A DNA stretch of 64,000 bases from an uncultured Lactobacillus sp. (GCA_947565635.1 CANOGU010000003.1:62001-126000); one strand, 5' to 3'; positions 23,482 to 34,424 are shown, counted from the stretch's first letter. A program made the numbers and translations. The notes: generated from the sequence alone by a model not told the origin.

Positions 23482-25578
23482 ATGGCTAACAAACGTGAAT
23501 TCCCTTTGGATAAGACACGTAACATTGGTATCATGGCCCACATTGATGCCGGTAAAACTACTACTACTGAACGTATTTTGTACTATACTGGTAAGATCCA
23601 CAAAATTGGTGAAACTCACGAAGGTGACTCACAAATGGACTGGATGGAAGAAGAAAAGGAACGTGGTATCACTATTACTTCCGCAGCTACTACTGCTCAA
23701 TGGAAGGATTACAGAATTAACATTATTGATACCCCAGGACACGTTGACTTCACTATCGAAGTAGAACGTTCACTCCGTGTTCTTGATGGTGCCGTAACTG
23801 TTCTTGATGCTCAAGCTGGTGTTGAGCCACAAACTGAAAATGTTTGGCGTCAAGCTGAAACTTATGGTGTTCCTCGTATTGTTTTCGTTAACAAGATGGA
23901 CAAGATCGGTGCCGACTTCGATAAGTCAGTTAAGTCATTACATGAACGCTTGAACGCCAATGCACAAGCTGTTCAAATGCCTATTGGTTCAGCAGATACT
24001 TTTGAAGGTGTTATTGACTTAATTAACATGGTAGCTGATGTTTACGATGAAGATAAGCTTGGTTCAAAATGGGATACTATTCCTGTTCCTGATGAATACA
24101 AGGAAGAAGCTTTAAAGCGTCGTAACGAATTAATTGAAGCTGTTGCTGATGTTGATGACGGTATTATGGATAAGTACCTTGGTGGAGAAGAAATCTCTAA
24201 TGATGAATTAAAAGCAGCTATCCGTAAGGCTACCTTAAACTTAGAATTCTTCCCAGTTTATGCTGGTTCAGCATTTAAGAACAAGGGTGTTCAAATGATG
24301 CTTGATGGTGTTATTGATTACTTACCATCTCCACTTGACGTAAAACCTTATGTTGCTCATGATCCTAAGACTGGTGATGAGGTTGAACTTATGGCTGACG
24401 ATAAGAAGCCATTTGCAGCTTTAGCATTTAAGATTGCAACTGATCCATTTGTTGGTCGTTTAACTTTCATCCGTGTTTACACTGGTTCACTTCAATCAGG
24501 TTCTTACGTATTAAATGCATCAAAGAACTCTCGTGAACGTGTTGGTCGTTTGCTTCAAATGCACGCTAACTCAAGAACTGAAATTCCAGAAGTATTCTCA
24601 GGTGATATCGCTGGTGCTATTGGTTTGAAGAACACTACTACTGGTGACTCCTTAACTGATCCAGCTCACCCACTTATCTTGGAAAGTTTACAAGTTCCAG
24701 ATCCAGTTATCCAAGTATCTGTTGAACCTAAGTCAAAAGCTGACCGTGATAAGATGGATGTTGCTTTACAAAAGCTTACTGAAGAAGATCCAACTTTCCG
24801 TGCAGAAACTAACCCAGAAACTGGTCAAACTTTGATTTCTGGTATGGGTGAATTACACTTGGATATCATGGTTGAACGTATGAAACGTGAATTTAACGTT
24901 GAAGCAACTATTGGTGAACCTCAAGTTGCTTACCGTGAAACCTTTACTAAAGAAGCTAAAGCACAAGGTAAATTCGTTCGTCAATCTGGTGGTAAAGGTC
25001 AATATGGTGACGTTTGGATTGAATTTACTCCAAACGAAGAAGGTAAAGGTTACGAATTCGAAGACGCTATCGTTGGTGGTGTTGTTCCTCGTGAATTTAT
25101 CCCTTCAGTTGACCAAGGTTTACAAGAAGCTATGAAGAATGGTGTTCTTGCAGGTTACCCATTAATTGATGTCAAGGCTAAGTTATACGATGGTAGTTAC
25201 CACGAAGTTGACTCATCAGAAGCTGCCTTCAAGGTTGCAGCTTCTCTTGCTTTGAGAAACGCTGCTTCTAAGGCTGGTGCCGTTATTCTTGAACCTATTA
25301 TGAAAGTTCAAGTAACTACTCCAGAAGAATACTTAGGTGATGTAATGGGATCAATTACAGCACGTCGTGGTTCTATGGAAGGTATGGAAGACAGAGCTGG
25401 TGCTAAGGTAATCAATTCATTTGTTCCACTTTCAGAAATGTTTGGTTATGCAACTACTTTACGTTCATCAACTCAAGGTCGTGGTACATTTACAATGGTA
25501 TTTGATCACTACTCACCAACTCCTAAATCTATTCAAGCAGAAATCATCAAAAAACGTGGTGGAGAAGACGCTGAATAA
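23482..25578 (+). CDS. fusA: Translation elongation factor G
   Basis: GTPase that drives ribosomal translocation. The 698 residues match EF-G. The G domain carries the P-loop [12 protein letters not shown], switch I and II ([19 protein letters not shown]) and NKMD. Domains II to V follow, with [18 protein letters not shown] and the C-terminal [17 protein letters not shown] segment (here [13 protein letters not shown]). It closes the str operon. tuf does not follow, which is common in lactobacilli. Confidence 0.98.
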   Translation: MANKREFPLDKTRNIGIMAHIDAGKTTTTERILYYTGKIHKIGETHEGDSQMDWMEEEKERGITITSAATTAQWKDYRINIIDTPGHVDFTIEVERSLRVLDGAVTVLDAQAGVEPQTENVWRQAETYGVPRIVFVNKMDKIGADFDKSVKSLHERLNANAQAVQMPIGSADTFEGVIDLINMVADVYDEDKLGSKWDTIPVPDEYKEEALKRRNELIEAVADVDDGIMDKYLGGEEISNDELKAAIRKATLNLEFFPVYAGSAFKNKGVQMMLDGVIDYLPSPLDVKPYVAHDPKTGDEVELMADDKKPFAALAFKIATDPFVGRLTFIRVYTGSLQSGSYVLNASKNSRERVGRLLQMHANSRTEIPEVFSGDIAGAIGLKNTTTGDSLTDPAHPLILESLQVPDPVIQVSVEPKSKADRDKMDVALQKLTEEDPTFRAETNPETGQTLISGMGELHLDIMVERMKREFNVEATIGEPQVAYRETFTKEAKAQGKFVRQSGGKGQYGDVWIEFTPNEEGKGYEFEDAIVGGVVPREFIPSVDQGLQEAMKNGVLAGYPLIDVKAKLYDGSYHEVDSSEAAFKVAASLALRNAASKAGAVILEPIMKVQVTTPEEYLGDVMGSITARRGSMEGMEDRAGAKVINSFVPLSEMFGYATTLRSSTQGRGTFTMVFDHYSPTPKSIQAEIIKKRGGEDAE

Positions 25579-25597
25579 TATTTAAATAGATAGTAAT

Positions 25598-25629
25598 AAA
25601 AAGAGATATCAAAAGATATCTCTTTTTTT
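25598..25629 (+). terminator. Terminator after fusA
   Basis: The arms AAAAGAGATATC and GATATCTCTTTT enclose an AAAA loop and run into T residues. It ends the rpsL-rpsG-fusA unit before the S10 promoter. Confidence 0.92.
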
Positions 25630-25660
25630 GCAAAAAAATAAAATAAAATGTCGAGAAAGC

Positions 25661-25689
25661 TTGATATTTAAGGAAAGACACAGTACAAT
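25661..25689 (+). promoter_or_regulatory. Promoter of the S10 superoperon
   Basis: TTGATA (25661-25666), a 17-nt spacer and TACAAT (25684-25689). It is followed by a leader of about 150 nt before rpsJ. Confidence 0.82.
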
Positions 25690-25699
25690 AGTAAACGTG

Positions 25700-25830
25700 C
25701 GAAAATATTGGAGGGGGTATACTCCATGCACAGAAGCAATGCTTTGACGCAAAAGGTTGCGGCACACCAGGCTGCATTGCCACAGAGGTGAGTCGGTAAT
25801 TTTTGCCGAGCTAGTCATCTTTTAAAGAAG
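25700..25830 (+). promoter_or_regulatory. Structured leader RNA of the S10 operon
   Basis: The leader can fold into GGAG/CTCC (25710-25713 with 25722-25725), a branched stem with outer arms GCAATGC (25736-25742) and GCATTGC (25774-25780) around an inner CGCAA/TTGCG hairpin (25748-25752 with 25757-25761), and CGGTA/TGCCG (25794-25798 with 25804-25808). The S10 operon is controlled through its leader by L4 in E. coli, and this leader may have a comparable role. The fold was read by eye and no covariation was tested. Confidence 0.55.
25726..25791 (+). CDS. Possible 21-codon leader peptide before rpsJ
   Basis: ATG 25726 opens a 21-codon frame (beginning MHRSNALTQK, ending ALPQR) that closes at TGA 25789-25791. 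A GGAGG sequence lies at 25710-25714, about 11 nt before the ATG, which is a workable distance. The frame covers almost exactly the branched hairpin of the S10 leader, so its translation would melt that structure. It may be chance, since GGAGG also forms a stem with CTCC. No function is assigned. Confidence 0.3.
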   Translation: MHRSNALTQKVAAHQAALPQR

Positions 25831-25847
25831 ACGAAGGAGGTTATTAG

Positions 25848-26156
25848 ATGGCAAGTCAACAAATTCGTATTAGATTAAAGTCATACGAACATGGTATTCT
25901 CGATGAATCAGCTGCTAAGATTGTAGCTACTGCTGAAAGAACAGGCGCACAAATTTCTGGTCCTGTTCCACTACCTACGGAAAGAACTTTATTCACTGTT
26001 TTACGTTCACCACACAAGAACAAGGATTCACGTGAACAATTTGAAATCCGTACACACAAGCGTTTAATTGATATTTTGAATCCAACACCTAAGACTGTTG
26101 ATTCATTAATGAAGCTTGATTTACCAAGCGGCGTTGATATCGAGATTAAATTATAA
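25848..26156 (+). CDS. rpsJ: 30S ribosomal protein S10
   Basis: Small-subunit head protein, also the NusE transcription antitermination factor that contacts NusB. The 102 residues match the family, beginning [19 protein letters not shown], with the loop [19 protein letters not shown] and [11 protein letters not shown]. First gene of the S10-spc-alpha superoperon, behind AAGGAGG and the long leader. Confidence 0.98.
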   Translation: MASQQIRIRLKSYEHGILDESAAKIVATAERTGAQISGPVPLPTERTLFTVLRSPHKNKDSREQFEIRTHKRLIDILNPTPKTVDSLMKLDLPSGVDIEIKL

Positions 26157-26182
26157 TTTAAAACATATATGGAGGTGTAATC

Positions 26183-26812
26183 ATGACCAAAGGAATCTTA
26201 GGAAGAAAGGTCGGTATGACTCAAATCTTCACTAAAAACGGTATTTTGGTTCCTGTAACTGTTATCGAAGCAACCCCTAACGTTGTTTTACAAGTTAAAA
26301 CTAACGAATCAGACGGTTACGAAGCAGTTCAAGTAGGTTACCAAGATATGCGTGAAGTATTGAGCAACAAACCTGCCAAAGGTCATGCTGCAAAAGCAAA
26401 GACTTCACCTAAGCGCTTCATTCGGGAAATCCGCGATGTCGAGCTTAAGGACTACGAAGTCGGCTCAGAAATCACGGTGGACTCATTTAGTGAAGGTGAC
26501 GTAGTTGACGTTACTGGAACTACAAGAGGTCATGGTACTCAAGGTAACATCAAGCGTTGGGGCCAATCAAGAGGTCCAGAAACCCACGGTTCAAGATACC
26601 ACAGAATCCCAGGTTCAATGGGTTCAATCATTAACCGTGTACCTAAGGGTAAAAAGTTACCTGGTCACATGGGTGGCAAGAAAGTTACCGTACAAAACTT
26701 AGTAATTGAAAAAGTTGTACCTGAAAAGAACGTACTTTTAATTAAGGGTAATGTTCCAGGTGCAAAGAACTCATTAATTTTTGTAAAATCTGCTGCTAAA
26801 GCTGCTAAATAG
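26183..26812 (+). CDS. rplC: 50S ribosomal protein L3
   Basis: Assembly-initiating protein near the peptidyl transferase centre. The 209 residues start [16 protein letters not shown] and include the extended loop ([32 protein letters not shown]) that reaches the catalytic centre. Second gene of the superoperon, 26 nt after rpsJ and 14 nt before rplD. Confidence 0.98.
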   Translation: MTKGILGRKVGMTQIFTKNGILVPVTVIEATPNVVLQVKTNESDGYEAVQVGYQDMREVLSNKPAKGHAAKAKTSPKRFIREIRDVELKDYEVGSEITVDSFSEGDVVDVTGTTRGHGTQGNIKRWGQSRGPETHGSRYHRIPGSMGSIINRVPKGKKLPGHMGGKKVTVQNLVIEKVVPEKNVLLIKGNVPGAKNSLIFVKSAAKAAK

Positions 26813-26826
26813 GAAGGAGGACTATA

Positions 26827-27444
26827 ATGGCTAATTTAGAAATTATCGATCAAAAAGGTAAGTCTGCAGGTAATGTAGATTTAAATGAAGAAATCTTCGG
26901 TATTGAACCTAATGAAAGTGTTGTTTTTGATGCTATCATTAGACAAAGAGCTGGTAAGCGTCAAGGTACTTCTGCTGTAAAGAACAGATCAGCTGTTCGT
27001 GGCGGTGGTAAGAAGCCTTGGAGACAAAAAGGTACTGGTCGTGCTCGTCAAGGTTCTATTAGAGCTCCACAATGGCGTGGTGGTGGTACTGTATTTGGCC
27101 CAACTCCTCGTTCATACAAGATGGATATGCCTCGTAAAGCACGTCGTTTAGCTATGAAGTCAGTTCTTTCCCAAAAAGTTGCTGACAATGATCTAATCAT
27201 TCTTGATCAATTAACTTTAGAAGCACCTAAGACTAAAGAATTAAAAGCTATCTTAGATAATGCTAATGTTTCTGGTAAGGTTTTAGTTGTGTCTGATGAT
27301 AAGAATGTTCAATTATCAGGTAAGAACCTTCCAAAAGTGAAAGTTGTACCTGTTAATGGCTTAAATGTTGTTGATGCGGTTGACTACCAAAAACTTGTAT
27401 TAACTCAAGACGCTATTAAGAGAATTGAGGAGGTTTTGGCATAA
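26827..27444 (+). CDS. rplD: 50S ribosomal protein L4
   Basis: Exit-tunnel protein and, in some bacteria, the autoregulator of the S10 operon. The 205 residues hold the long tunnel loop ([20 protein letters not shown], then [15 protein letters not shown]) with the residues where macrolide-resistance changes arise in wild-type form. The stop overlaps the rplW start by one base, indicating coupled translation. Given the structured leader upstream of rpsJ, L4 is the first candidate for feedback control here. Confidence 0.98.
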   Translation: MANLEIIDQKGKSAGNVDLNEEIFGIEPNESVVFDAIIRQRAGKRQGTSAVKNRSAVRGGGKKPWRQKGTGRARQGSIRAPQWRGGGTVFGPTPRSYKMDMPRKARRLAMKSVLSQKVADNDLIILDQLTLEAPKTKELKAILDNANVSGKVLVVSDDKNVQLSGKNLPKVKVVPVNGLNVVDAVDYQKLVLTQDAIKRIEEVLA

Positions 27445-27740
27445 TGGATGCACGTGATATCATCTTACGGCCTGTAGTTACCGAAAAATCCATGAACTTA
27501 ATGGATGATAAAAAGTATACTTTTGATGTGCTTGTATCAGCTACCAAGACTCAAGTTCGTAATGCAATCGAAGAAATTTTTGATGTAAAAGTTAAAAATG
27601 TTAACATTATGAACGTTCGCGGTAAAGAAAAGAGAGTGGGTCGTTACACTGGTAAGACTGCTCGCCGTAGAAAAGCAATCGTTACTTTAACTGAAGATTC
27701 TAATGACATTAAGATCTTCAATGATAATAAAGAAAATTAG
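27444..27740 (+). CDS. rplW: 50S ribosomal protein L23
   Basis: Binds 23S rRNA at the tunnel exit and docks trigger factor and SRP. The 98 residues begin [20 protein letters not shown] and carry [19 protein letters not shown]. It starts at the last base of rplD and is followed after 19 nt by rplB. Confidence 0.97.
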   Translation: MDARDIILRPVVTEKSMNLMDDKKYTFDVLVSATKTQVRNAIEEIFDVKVKNVNIMNVRGKEKRVGRYTGKTARRRKAIVTLTEDSNDIKIFNDNKEN

Positions 27741-27759
27741 TAAATAGGAGGTCAGTCAA

Positions 27760-28596
27760 TTGGCAATTATCAAATATAAGCCAACTACAAACGGCAGACG
27801 TAATATGACTTCTTCCGACTTTGCTGAAATTACCAAGAAAAAGCCTGAAAAGACTTTACTTGAATCTCAAAGTCATACTGCTGGTCGTAACTCATACGGT
27901 CATATTACTGTTAGACACCGTGGTGGTGGTCACAAACAAAAATACCGTATCATTGACTTCAAGCGTAACAAGGATGATGTAAAAGCAGTTGTTAAGGCTA
28001 TCGAATACGATCCAAACAGAACTGCTAATATCGCTCTTCTTCACTACACTGATGGTATTAAAGCTTACATTTTAGCACCTAAGGGTCTAAAAGTTGGTGC
28101 TGTTGTTGAATCTGGTCCAGATGCTGATATTAAGCCAGGTAATGCATTACCATTATCTGCTATTCCAGCTGGTACTGAAATTCACAATATTGAATTAAAG
28201 CCTGGTAAAGGTGGACAATTAGTAAGAAGTGCTGGTACTGTTGCACAAGTTCTTGGTAATGATGGTAAGTACACTTTAGTTAGACTTCAAAGTGGTGAAG
28301 TTCGTAAGATTTTATCAACTTGCCGTGCTACTATCGGTTCTGTTGGTAATGAACAACACTCATTAATTCAATTAGGTAAAGCTGGTCGTAGTCGTTGGTT
28401 GGGTAAACGTCCACAATCTCGTGGTTCCGTAATGAACCCTAACGATCACCCACATGGTGGTGGTGAAGGTAAGGCTCCAGTTGGTCGTCCACAACCTATG
28501 ACTCCATGGGGTAAGAAGTCTCGTGGTATTAAGACTAGAAACTCTAAGGCTAGAAGTGAAAAACTTATTATTCGTCACCGTAAAGGTAACAAATAA
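27760..28596 (+). CDS. rplB: 50S ribosomal protein L2
   Basis: Large core protein needed for subunit association and peptidyl transferase activity. The 278 residues include the RNA-binding domain ([16 protein letters not shown]), GTAGSVGNEQ-type segment (here [11 protein letters not shown]), and the C-terminal [18 protein letters not shown] with its conserved histidine. The start is TTG 27760 after AGGAGG, giving the expected [10 protein letters not shown]. Confidence 0.98.
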   Translation: MAIIKYKPTTNGRRNMTSSDFAEITKKKPEKTLLESQSHTAGRNSYGHITVRHRGGGHKQKYRIIDFKRNKDDVKAVVKAIEYDPNRTANIALLHYTDGIKAYILAPKGLKVGAVVESGPDADIKPGNALPLSAIPAGTEIHNIELKPGKGGQLVRSAGTVAQVLGNDGKYTLVRLQSGEVRKILSTCRATIGSVGNEQHSLIQLGKAGRSRWLGKRPQSRGSVMNPNDHPHGGGEGKAPVGRPQPMTPWGKKSRGIKTRNSKARSEKLIIRHRKGNK

Positions 28597-28617
28597 TTAA
28601 ACGAAGGAGGTTAATTA

Positions 28618-28905
28618 ATGAGCCGTAGTATTAAAAAAGGTCCTTTTGCTGATGCAAGCCTTTTAAAGAAGATCGAAGCCCAAGAAGGTTCCGAAAAGAA
28701 ACAAGTAATTAAAACATGGTCTCGTCGTTCAACTATTTTCCCTTCCTTTGTTGGTTTCACAATAGCTGTTTACGATGGAAGAAAACATGTGCCAGTATAC
28801 ATTACTGAAGATATGGTTGGTCATAAGTTAGGTGAATTCGTACCTACTAGAACTTTCCGCGGTCACAAGGTCGCTGATAAGGCCACTACTACAGTAGGTA
28901 AATAA
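28618..28905 (+). CDS. rpsS: 30S ribosomal protein S19
   Basis: Head protein that contacts the A-site tRNA. The 95 residues begin [16 protein letters not shown] and include [26 protein letters not shown] and the [13 protein letters not shown] block. It is preceded by AGGAGG and lies between rplB and rplV in the canonical order. Confidence 0.98.
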   Translation: MSRSIKKGPFADASLLKKIEAQEGSEKKQVIKTWSRRSTIFPSFVGFTIAVYDGRKHVPVYITEDMVGHKLGEFVPTRTFRGHKVADKATTTVGK

Positions 28906-28925
28906 TAGGAAGGAGAGACATTTAA

Positions 28926-29279
28926 ATGGCAGAACAAATTAGTTCAGCTAAAGCTGAAGCAAGAACAGTTCGCATCGCTCCTAGAAAAGCCCGTTTGGTA
29001 GTAGACCTTATTCGTGGAAAGAGTGTTGCTGAAGCTCTCGCAATCTTACAATTTACGCCAAGAGCTGCTTCCCCAATCGTTGAAAAAGTATTGAAGTCAG
29101 CTATTGCAAATGCTGAACACAACTACGATCTTGAAAGTGCAAACCTTTACGTATCAGAAGCATACGTTAACGAAGGTGCAACTTTAAAGAGATTCCGTCC
29201 ACGTGCTAAGGGTATGGCTTCTCCAATTAATAAGAGAACTAGCCACGTAGTAGTTGTAGTATCTGAGAAGAACGATTAA
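28926..29279 (+). CDS. rplV: 50S ribosomal protein L22
   Basis: Lines the exit tunnel with L4. The 117 residues contain [21 protein letters not shown] and the beta-hairpin [20 protein letters not shown] that reaches the tunnel constriction. Canonical position between rpsS and rpsC. Confidence 0.98.
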   Translation: MAEQISSAKAEARTVRIAPRKARLVVDLIRGKSVAEALAILQFTPRAASPIVEKVLKSAIANAEHNYDLESANLYVSEAYVNEGATLKRFRPRAKGMASPINKRTSHVVVVVSEKND

Positions 29280-29293
29280 GGGAGGTAAATTTA

Positions 29294-29962
29294 ATGGGTC
29301 AAAAGATTAACCCAAATGGTTTCCGTCTCGGTGTTAACCGTGATTGGGAAGCAAAGTGGTATGCAGACAAAAACTACGCTGACACTTTAAATGAAGATTT
29401 ACGTATTAGAAAGTTCATCTCTGAAAAGTTAGCTGATGCATCTGTTTCCACTGTGGAAATTGAACGTGCTGCAAACAGAATTAACATTTCTATCCACACT
29501 GCTAAGCCTGGTATGGTTATTGGTAAAGGTGGTAAGGAAGTTGAAGCTTTAAGAAAACAACTTAGTGCTTTAACTAACAAGAACGTTCACATTAATATTG
29601 TTGAAATTAAGAAGCCTGATTTAGATGCTAAATTAGTAGGCGAAGGCATTGCTCGTCAACTTGAAGCAAGAATTGCATTTAGACGTGCAACTCGTCAAGC
29701 AACTCAAAGATCTATGCGTTCTGGTGCTAAAGGTATCAAGGTTCAAACTGCTGGTCGTTTGAATGGTGCTGATATGGCAAGAAGAGAATGGCATACTGAA
29801 GGTAGTGTTCCACTTCATACTTTAAGAGCAGATATTGATTATGCTTGGGTAGAAGCTGCAACTACTTATGGTCAAATTGGTGTTAAGGTTTGGATTAACC
29901 GTGGAGAAATTTTACCACAACGTAAGAACAAACCTTCTAAGAAAGCGAAGGGAGGAAACTAA
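29294..29962 (+). CDS. rpsC: 30S ribosomal protein S3
   Basis: Head protein at the mRNA entry channel. The 222 residues begin [13 protein letters not shown] and carry the KH-domain loop [17 protein letters not shown] plus the C-terminal [20 protein letters not shown] and [10 protein letters not shown]. It ends two bases before the rplP start. Confidence 0.98.
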   Translation: MGQKINPNGFRLGVNRDWEAKWYADKNYADTLNEDLRIRKFISEKLADASVSTVEIERAANRINISIHTAKPGMVIGKGGKEVEALRKQLSALTNKNVHINIVEIKKPDLDAKLVGEGIARQLEARIAFRRATRQATQRSMRSGAKGIKVQTAGRLNGADMARREWHTEGSVPLHTLRADIDYAWVEAATTYGQIGVKVWINRGEILPQRKNKPSKKAKGGN

Positions 29963-29964
29963 TA

Positions 29965-30402
29965 GTGTTAGTACCTAAGCGTGTAAAGCACCGTCGTGAA
30001 TTCCGCGGTAAAATGCGTGGTGAAGCCAAAGGTGGAAAGACCATTGCATTTGGTGAATATGGTTTAGAAGCTGTTGAATCTCACTGGATTACTAATAGAC
30101 AAATCGAAGCTGCTCGTATTGCTATGACTCGTTTCATGAAGCGTGGCGGTAAAGTTTGGATTAGAATCTTCCCACAAAAATCCTACACTGCAAAAGGTGT
30201 TGGTGTTCGTATGGGTTCCGGTAAAGGTGCACCAGCTGGTTGGGTAGCTGTTGTTAAAAGAGGCAAGATTATGTTTGAAATCGGTGGCGTTTCAGAAGAC
30301 GTTGCTCGTGAAGCTTTAAGACTTGCTTCAAACAAGCTTCCAATTAAGACTAAGTTTGTTAAGAAGAGTTCGGAAGTAGGTGGCGAATCTAATGAAGGCT
30401 AA
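29965..30402 (+). CDS. rplP: 50S ribosomal protein L16
   Basis: Sits near the A site and helps tRNA accommodation. The 145 residues start at GTG with [15 protein letters not shown] and include [20 protein letters not shown] and [18 protein letters not shown]. Its last 11 bases overlap rpmC, so the two are coupled. Canonical position. Confidence 0.98.
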   Translation: MLVPKRVKHRREFRGKMRGEAKGGKTIAFGEYGLEAVESHWITNRQIEAARIAMTRFMKRGGKVWIRIFPQKSYTAKGVGVRMGSGKGAPAGWVAVVKRGKIMFEIGGVSEDVAREALRLASNKLPIKTKFVKKSSEVGGESNEG

Positions 30403-30589
30403 AGATATCAGAGCATTAACCACTGATCAAATGTTAGAAAAGGAAAAGCAATATAAAGAAGAACTTTTTAATTTGCGTTTCCAACAAGCAACGGGTCAAT
30501 TAGAGAACACCGCTCGCTTGAGACAAGTCCGCAAGAACATTGCTAGAATTAAGACAATTCTTAGCGAAAAAGAATTGAGCAAGAATTAG
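30392..30589 (+). CDS. rpmC: 50S ribosomal protein L29
   Basis: Small two-helix protein near the tunnel exit. I chose ATG 30392, which gives 65 residues beginning [11 protein letters not shown], as the family requires. The in-frame GTG 30380 would add four residues with no homology. AGGTGG at 30376-30383 is the ribosome binding site and lies inside rplP, whose end it overlaps. Confidence 0.96.
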   Translation: MKAKDIRALTTDQMLEKEKQYKEELFNLRFQQATGQLENTARLRQVRKNIARIKTILSEKELSKN

Positions 30590-30611
30590 TTAACGGAAGG
30601 GAGTTATTAAC

Positions 30612-30878
30612 TTGAGCGAAACTAACGAAAGAAATAATCGTCACGTATACCAAGGTCGAGTTGTTTCTGACAAGATGGATAAGACTATTACAGTTGTTGT
30701 AGATACCTACAAGAACCACCCTGTTTATAAGAAGCGTATCAAGTACTCAAAGAAGTATTACGCTCACGATGAAAACAACGAAGCTAAGATTGGCGATACT
30801 GTTCGTATCATGGAAACCCGTCCATTATCACATGCGAAGCGTTACCGTCTAACTAAGATTGTTAAGAAGTCAATTTAA
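30612..30878 (+). CDS. rpsQ: 30S ribosomal protein S17
   Basis: Early-assembly OB-fold protein of the 30S body. The 88 residues begin at TTG ([19 protein letters not shown]) and carry the family signature [10 protein letters not shown] and [20 protein letters not shown]. Preceded by GGGAG and followed by rplN. Confidence 0.98.
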   Translation: MSETNERNNRHVYQGRVVSDKMDKTITVVVDTYKNHPVYKKRIKYSKKYYAHDENNEAKIGDTVRIMETRPLSHAKRYRLTKIVKKSI

Positions 30879-30911
30879 TTACGCGGATTTTATTGAGGGG
30901 AGGATAAACTA

Positions 30912-31280
30912 GTGATCCAACACGAAAGCCGTTTAAAGGTTGCTGACAACTCCGGTGCAAGAGAACTCCTAGTTATCAAGATTTTAGGTGGTTCTAAGCG
31001 TAAGACCGGTAATATTGGTGATATCGTAGTTGCTGCTGTTAAACAAGCAACACCAGGTGGCGTTGTCAAAAAAGGTGATGTTGTAAAAGCAGTTATTGTT
31101 AGAACAAAATCAGGTGCACGCCGTGAAGATGGTTCATACATCAAGTTCGACGAAAATGCAGCAGTTGTAATTAATGCTGATAAGAGTCCTCGTGGAACTC
31201 GTATTTTTGGGCCTGTAGCCCGTGAACTGCGTGAGCACGATTTCATGAAGATCGTATCTCTTGCTCCTGAAGTCTTATAA
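30912..31280 (+). CDS. rplN: 50S ribosomal protein L14
   Basis: Large-subunit protein at the intersubunit face, contacting translation factors and RsfS. The 122 residues start at GTG ([20 protein letters not shown]) and contain [17 protein letters not shown] and [15 protein letters not shown]. First gene of the spc part of the superoperon, with GAGGGGAGG just upstream. Confidence 0.98.
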   Translation: MIQHESRLKVADNSGARELLVIKILGGSKRKTGNIGDIVVAAVKQATPGGVVKKGDVVKAVIVRTKSGARREDGSYIKFDENAAVVINADKSPRGTRIFGPVARELREHDFMKIVSLAPEVL

Positions 31281-31300
31281 TTTTTTAGGGAGGTGCACTG

Positions 31301-31540
31301 ATGTTTGTTAAAACAGGTGACAAAGTAAAAGTTATTGCCGGTAAAGATAAAGGCAAAGAAGGCACTGTACTTTCAGTCAACGCCAAGACTAACCGTATCG
31401 TTGTCAAAGGTGTTAATAAGATCAAAAAGCATGAGAAACCTTCACAAACCAACGCTAATGGTGGTGTGGTAGAAAAAGAAGGTTCTATCCATGCATCTAA
31501 TGTAAAAGTTATTGCTAAAAAAGAAGATAACAACAAATAG
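31301..31540 (+). CDS. rplX: 50S ribosomal protein L24
   Basis: Assembly initiator of the 50S subunit with a KOW motif ([19 protein letters not shown]). The length of 79 residues is short for the family, whose bacterial members are usually about 100, but matches related lactobacilli. The C-terminal [14 protein letters not shown] is conserved. Canonical place between rplN and rplE. Confidence 0.96.
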   Translation: MFVKTGDKVKVIAGKDKGKEGTVLSVNAKTNRIVVKGVNKIKKHEKPSQTNANGGVVEKEGSIHASNVKVIAKKEDNNK

Positions 31541-31554
31541 GAGGGAGGACGCAC

Positions 31555-32097
31555 ATGGCAAACAGTTTAGTAGAAAAATACTCAAATGAAATCGCACCAG
31601 CTATGAACAAAAAGTTTAATTACGATTCAGTTATGGAAATTCCTAAGATTGATAAGATCGTTTTAAACATGGGTGTCGGTGATGCAGTTTCTAATGCAAA
31701 GAATCTTGATGAAGCTGTAGAAGAATTGACTTTAATCTCAGGTCAAAAGCCTTTGATTACTAAAGCTAAGAAATCAATCGCAAACTTCCGTTTACGTGAA
31801 GGTATGTCTATTGGTGCTAAGGTAACTCTTAGAGGCGATAGAATGTACGATTTCTTGTACAAATTAATCAACGTTTCTCTTCCTCGAGTTCGTGATTTCC
31901 GTGGAATTAGTTCTAGATCATTTGATGGTCGTGGTAACTACACTTTAGGTATCAAAGAACAATTAATTTTCCCAGAAATTGATTACGACAAGGTAAACCG
32001 TGTTAGAGGTTTGGACGTTGTTATTGTAACTACTGCCAAGACAGATGAAGAAGCTCGTGAACTTCTTACTGAGTTTGGTATGCCTTTTGCTAAATAA
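31555..32097 (+). CDS. rplE: 50S ribosomal protein L5
   Basis: Part of the 5S rRNA complex of the central protuberance. The 180 residues include [30 protein letters not shown] and [19 protein letters not shown]. It follows rplX after 14 nt behind GGAGGGAGG. Confidence 0.98.
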   Translation: MANSLVEKYSNEIAPAMNKKFNYDSVMEIPKIDKIVLNMGVGDAVSNAKNLDEAVEELTLISGQKPLITKAKKSIANFRLREGMSIGAKVTLRGDRMYDFLYKLINVSLPRVRDFRGISSRSFDGRGNYTLGIKEQLIFPEIDYDKVNRVRGLDVVIVTTAKTDEEARELLTEFGMPFAK

Positions 32098-32111
32098 TTT
32101 GGAGGACATTA

Positions 32112-32297
32112 ATGGCTAAAACATCACAAATCGTCAGAAATCATCGTCCTGCTAAGTTTTCATCTCGTGAATACACTCGTTGCGAGAGATGTGGCCGTCC
32201 ACACTCTGTTTACCGCAAGTTCAAATTATGCCGTATTTGCTTAAAAGACTTAGCACACAAGGGTCAAATTCCTGGTGTTAAAAAGGCAAGTTGGTAA
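32112..32297 (+). CDS. rpsN: 30S ribosomal protein S14, zinc-binding type
   Basis: Essential head protein. At 61 residues with CERCG and CRIC it is the short, zinc-binding (C+) form. Gram-positive bacteria often carry an additional zinc-free copy for zinc limitation elsewhere in the genome. None is seen here. The gene is in the canonical place between rplE and rpsH. Confidence 0.98.
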   Translation: MAKTSQIVRNHRPAKFSSREYTRCERCGRPHSVYRKFKLCRICLKDLAHKGQIPGVKKASW

Positions 32298-32321
32298 TTA
32301 ACGGTAAAGGAGGCAAATTAA

Positions 32322-32720
32322 ATGGTCATGACAGATCCTATTGCAGATTACTTGACTAGAATTAGAAATGCCAACATGGCAAAACATACTTCTGTTGAGA
32401 TTCCTGCATCATCAATGAAGAAATCACTTAGTGAAATCTTAAAGAACGAAGGCTTTATTCGCGATTACCAAGTTGAAGATGATAACAAACAAGGTATGAT
32501 CAAGATTTTCTTGAAGTACGGTCCTAATAACGAACGCGTTATTTCTGGTTTAAAGCGTATTTCTAAGCCTGGTTTAAGAAACTATGTAAGTGCTGAAAAC
32601 TTACCAAAAGTTCTTAATGGTCTTGGTATTGCTATCATTTCTACTTCTGCAGGTGTGATTACTGATAAAGAAGCTAGAGAAAAGAACGTCGGCGGCGAAG
32701 TTATTGCTTACGTTTGGTAA
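32322..32720 (+). CDS. rpsH: 30S ribosomal protein S8
   Basis: Binds the central domain of 16S rRNA and, in E. coli, represses the spc operon. The 132 residues include [19 protein letters not shown] and the C-terminal [23 protein letters not shown] 32322 follows AAAGGAGG. A second ATG two codons later is also possible. Confidence 0.97.
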   Translation: MVMTDPIADYLTRIRNANMAKHTSVEIPASSMKKSLSEILKNEGFIRDYQVEDDNKQGMIKIFLKYGPNNERVISGLKRISKPGLRNYVSAENLPKVLNGLGIAIISTSAGVITDKEAREKNVGGEVIAYVW

Positions 32721-32744
32721 TTTTGACAGAAAGGAGAACTATTA

Positions 32745-33275
32745 ATGAGCCGAATTGGTTTAAAGGTCATCGAGGTTCCTGAAAAGGTCACAGTTACCAA
32801 GAATGGTGACGACATCACTGTTAAGGGACCAAAAGGTGAATTAACTAGATACTTTGATCCACGCATTACCTTTGAACAAAAAGATGGAGAAATTCATTTT
32901 AGCCGTTCAAGTGAAGCTGATAAAGCTCTTCATGGTACTGAAAGAGCAAATCTTGCTTCCATGATTGAAGGGGTAACTGATGGATATGTTAAGAAGTTAA
33001 CTTTGGTTGGTGTTGGATACCGTGCAGTTGCACAAGGTAAGAAATTAACATTAAATGTTGGTTACTCTCACCCAGTTGTATTTGAAGCACCAGAAGGTAT
33101 TACTGTTAAGACTCCATCAGCAACTTCAATTGAAGTTGAAGGTATTTCAAAACAAGTTGTTGGTCAATTTGCGGCAGAAATTCGTGATGTTCGTCCACCA
33201 GAACCTTATAAGGGTAAAGGTATTCGTTACGAAGATGAATATGTACGTCGCAAGGAAGGTAAGACTGGTAAATAA
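32745..33275 (+). CDS. rplF: 50S ribosomal protein L6
   Basis: Located near the factor-binding site. The 176 residues show two similar domains. [16 protein letters not shown] sequence (here [12 protein letters not shown]) and [25 protein letters not shown], split here by the text, mark the family. The C-terminal [21 protein letters not shown] is conserved. Canonical position. Confidence 0.98.
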   Translation: MSRIGLKVIEVPEKVTVTKNGDDITVKGPKGELTRYFDPRITFEQKDGEIHFSRSSEADKALHGTERANLASMIEGVTDGYVKKLTLVGVGYRAVAQGKKLTLNVGYSHPVVFEAPEGITVKTPSATSIEVEGISKQVVGQFAAEIRDVRPPEPYKGKGIRYEDEYVRRKEGKTGK

Positions 33276-33302
33276 TAAATAGAAAATTTTTGAGGTGAAA
33301 TT

Positions 33303-33662
33303 GTGATTTCTAAACCAGATAAAAACAAATTACGCTTAAAGCGTCATAAACGTATTCGTGGAAAGATTTCTGGTACTGCTGAGCGCCCACGCTTAAGTGT
33401 TTTCCGTTCAAACAAAAACATCTACGCTCAATTAATTGATGATGTAGAGGGTGTAACGCTTGCAAGTGCCTCAACAAATGATAAAAATATTTCAGCAGAA
33501 GGTTCTAAAATGGAACAAGCTGCTGAAGTAGGTAAAGCTTTAGCTGAAACTGCTGCTAAGAAGAATATCAAGAGTGTTGTATTTGACAGAAGTGGTTACC
33601 TATACCACGGTCGTATTCAAGCTCTTGCTGATGCAGCACGTGAAAACGGATTAGAATTCTAG
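33303..33662 (+). CDS. rplR: 50S ribosomal protein L18
   Basis: 5S rRNA-binding protein. The 119 residues start at GTG behind GAGGTG and include [20 protein letters not shown], the [11 protein letters not shown] motif and [20 protein letters not shown]. Canonical position before rpsE. Confidence 0.98.
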   Translation: MISKPDKNKLRLKRHKRIRGKISGTAERPRLSVFRSNKNIYAQLIDDVEGVTLASASTNDKNISAEGSKMEQAAEVGKALAETAAKKNIKSVVFDRSGYLYHGRIQALADAARENGLEF

Positions 33663-33679
33663 GAAAGGAGAATTAACTA

Positions 33680-34204
33680 ATGGCAAACCGCAACGATTCT
33701 CGTAGAGATTCTCGTAAAGATCGTAAAAAAGACGATATTGAAGATCAATTAGTAGCAATTAACCGGATCACCAAGGTTGTTAAGGGTGGTCGTCGCATGA
33801 GATTTGCTGCTGTTGTAATCGTCGGCGATAGAAAAGGTCATGTAGGTTTTGGTACTGGTAAGGCTCAAGAAGTCCCAGAAGCTATCCGCAAGGCTGTTGA
33901 AGCTGGTAAAAAGAGAATGATTAAGGTACCTACTGTTGGTACTACTATTCCACATGAAGTTATGGGCCATTACGGTTCTGGTAACATTATGTTGAAGCCT
34001 GCTGAAGCTGGTTCTGGTGTTGCTGCTGGTGGTGCTGTTCGTATTATCATGGATTTAGCTGGTATTTCAGATGTTACTTCTAAATCACTTGGTTCAAATA
34101 CACCAATCAATGTTATCCGTGCTACTATGGACGGTTTGAGTAAATTAAAGACTCGTGAAGATGTTTTGAAGCTTCGTGAGTCAGCAAAAAGCTTAGAAGA
34201 TTAA
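33680..34204 (+). CDS. rpsE: 30S ribosomal protein S5
   Basis: Fidelity protein near the mRNA entry site. The 174 residues contain the double-stranded RNA-binding fold with [40 protein letters not shown] and the [14 protein letters not shown] segment. The loop where spectinomycin-resistance changes occur (VVKGGRR) appears wild type. Confidence 0.98.
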   Translation: MANRNDSRRDSRKDRKKDDIEDQLVAINRITKVVKGGRRMRFAAVVIVGDRKGHVGFGTGKAQEVPEAIRKAVEAGKKRMIKVPTVGTTIPHEVMGHYGSGNIMLKPAEAGSGVAAGGAVRIIMDLAGISDVTSKSLGSNTPINVIRATMDGLSKLKTREDVLKLRESAKSLED

Positions 34205-34216
34205 GGAGATTAAATA

Positions 34217-34399
34217 ATGGATTTAAAAGTTACCTTAATTAAAAGCGTCGCACACCGTCTTCCAAAACAAAGAAAAATTGTTAAAGCTCTTGGTCTTGGT
34301 AAGGTAAATAGCACTGTTGTTCTTCCAGACAACGCTGCAACTCGTGGCGCTTTATTGAAGATTGCTCACCTGATCTCAGTTGAAGAGGTTAATAAGTAA
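34217..34399 (+). CDS. rpmD: 50S ribosomal protein L30
   Basis: Small protein of 60 residues with the family pattern [23 protein letters not shown], given here only by its parts, and a short beta-alpha-beta fold. It is found in the spc operon of most bacteria between rpsE and rplO, as here. Confidence 0.97.
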
Positions 34400-34424
34400 T
34401 TAGAATCCAAGGAGGTGCCAATTA

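Noticed and set aside
25547..25818. Two minus-strand frames across the fusA-rpsJ gap
   Set aside because: They run antisense over the fusA terminator, the S10 promoter and the structured leader, and lack ribosome binding sites.
25700..25847. T-box or known metabolite riboswitch before rpsJ
   Set aside because: No T-box sequence or known riboswitch core is present, and the gene product (S10) does not fit such control.
30380..30391. GTG 30380 as the rpmC start
   Set aside because: The four extra residues do not belong to L29, and ATG 30392 is correctly spaced from AGGTGG.
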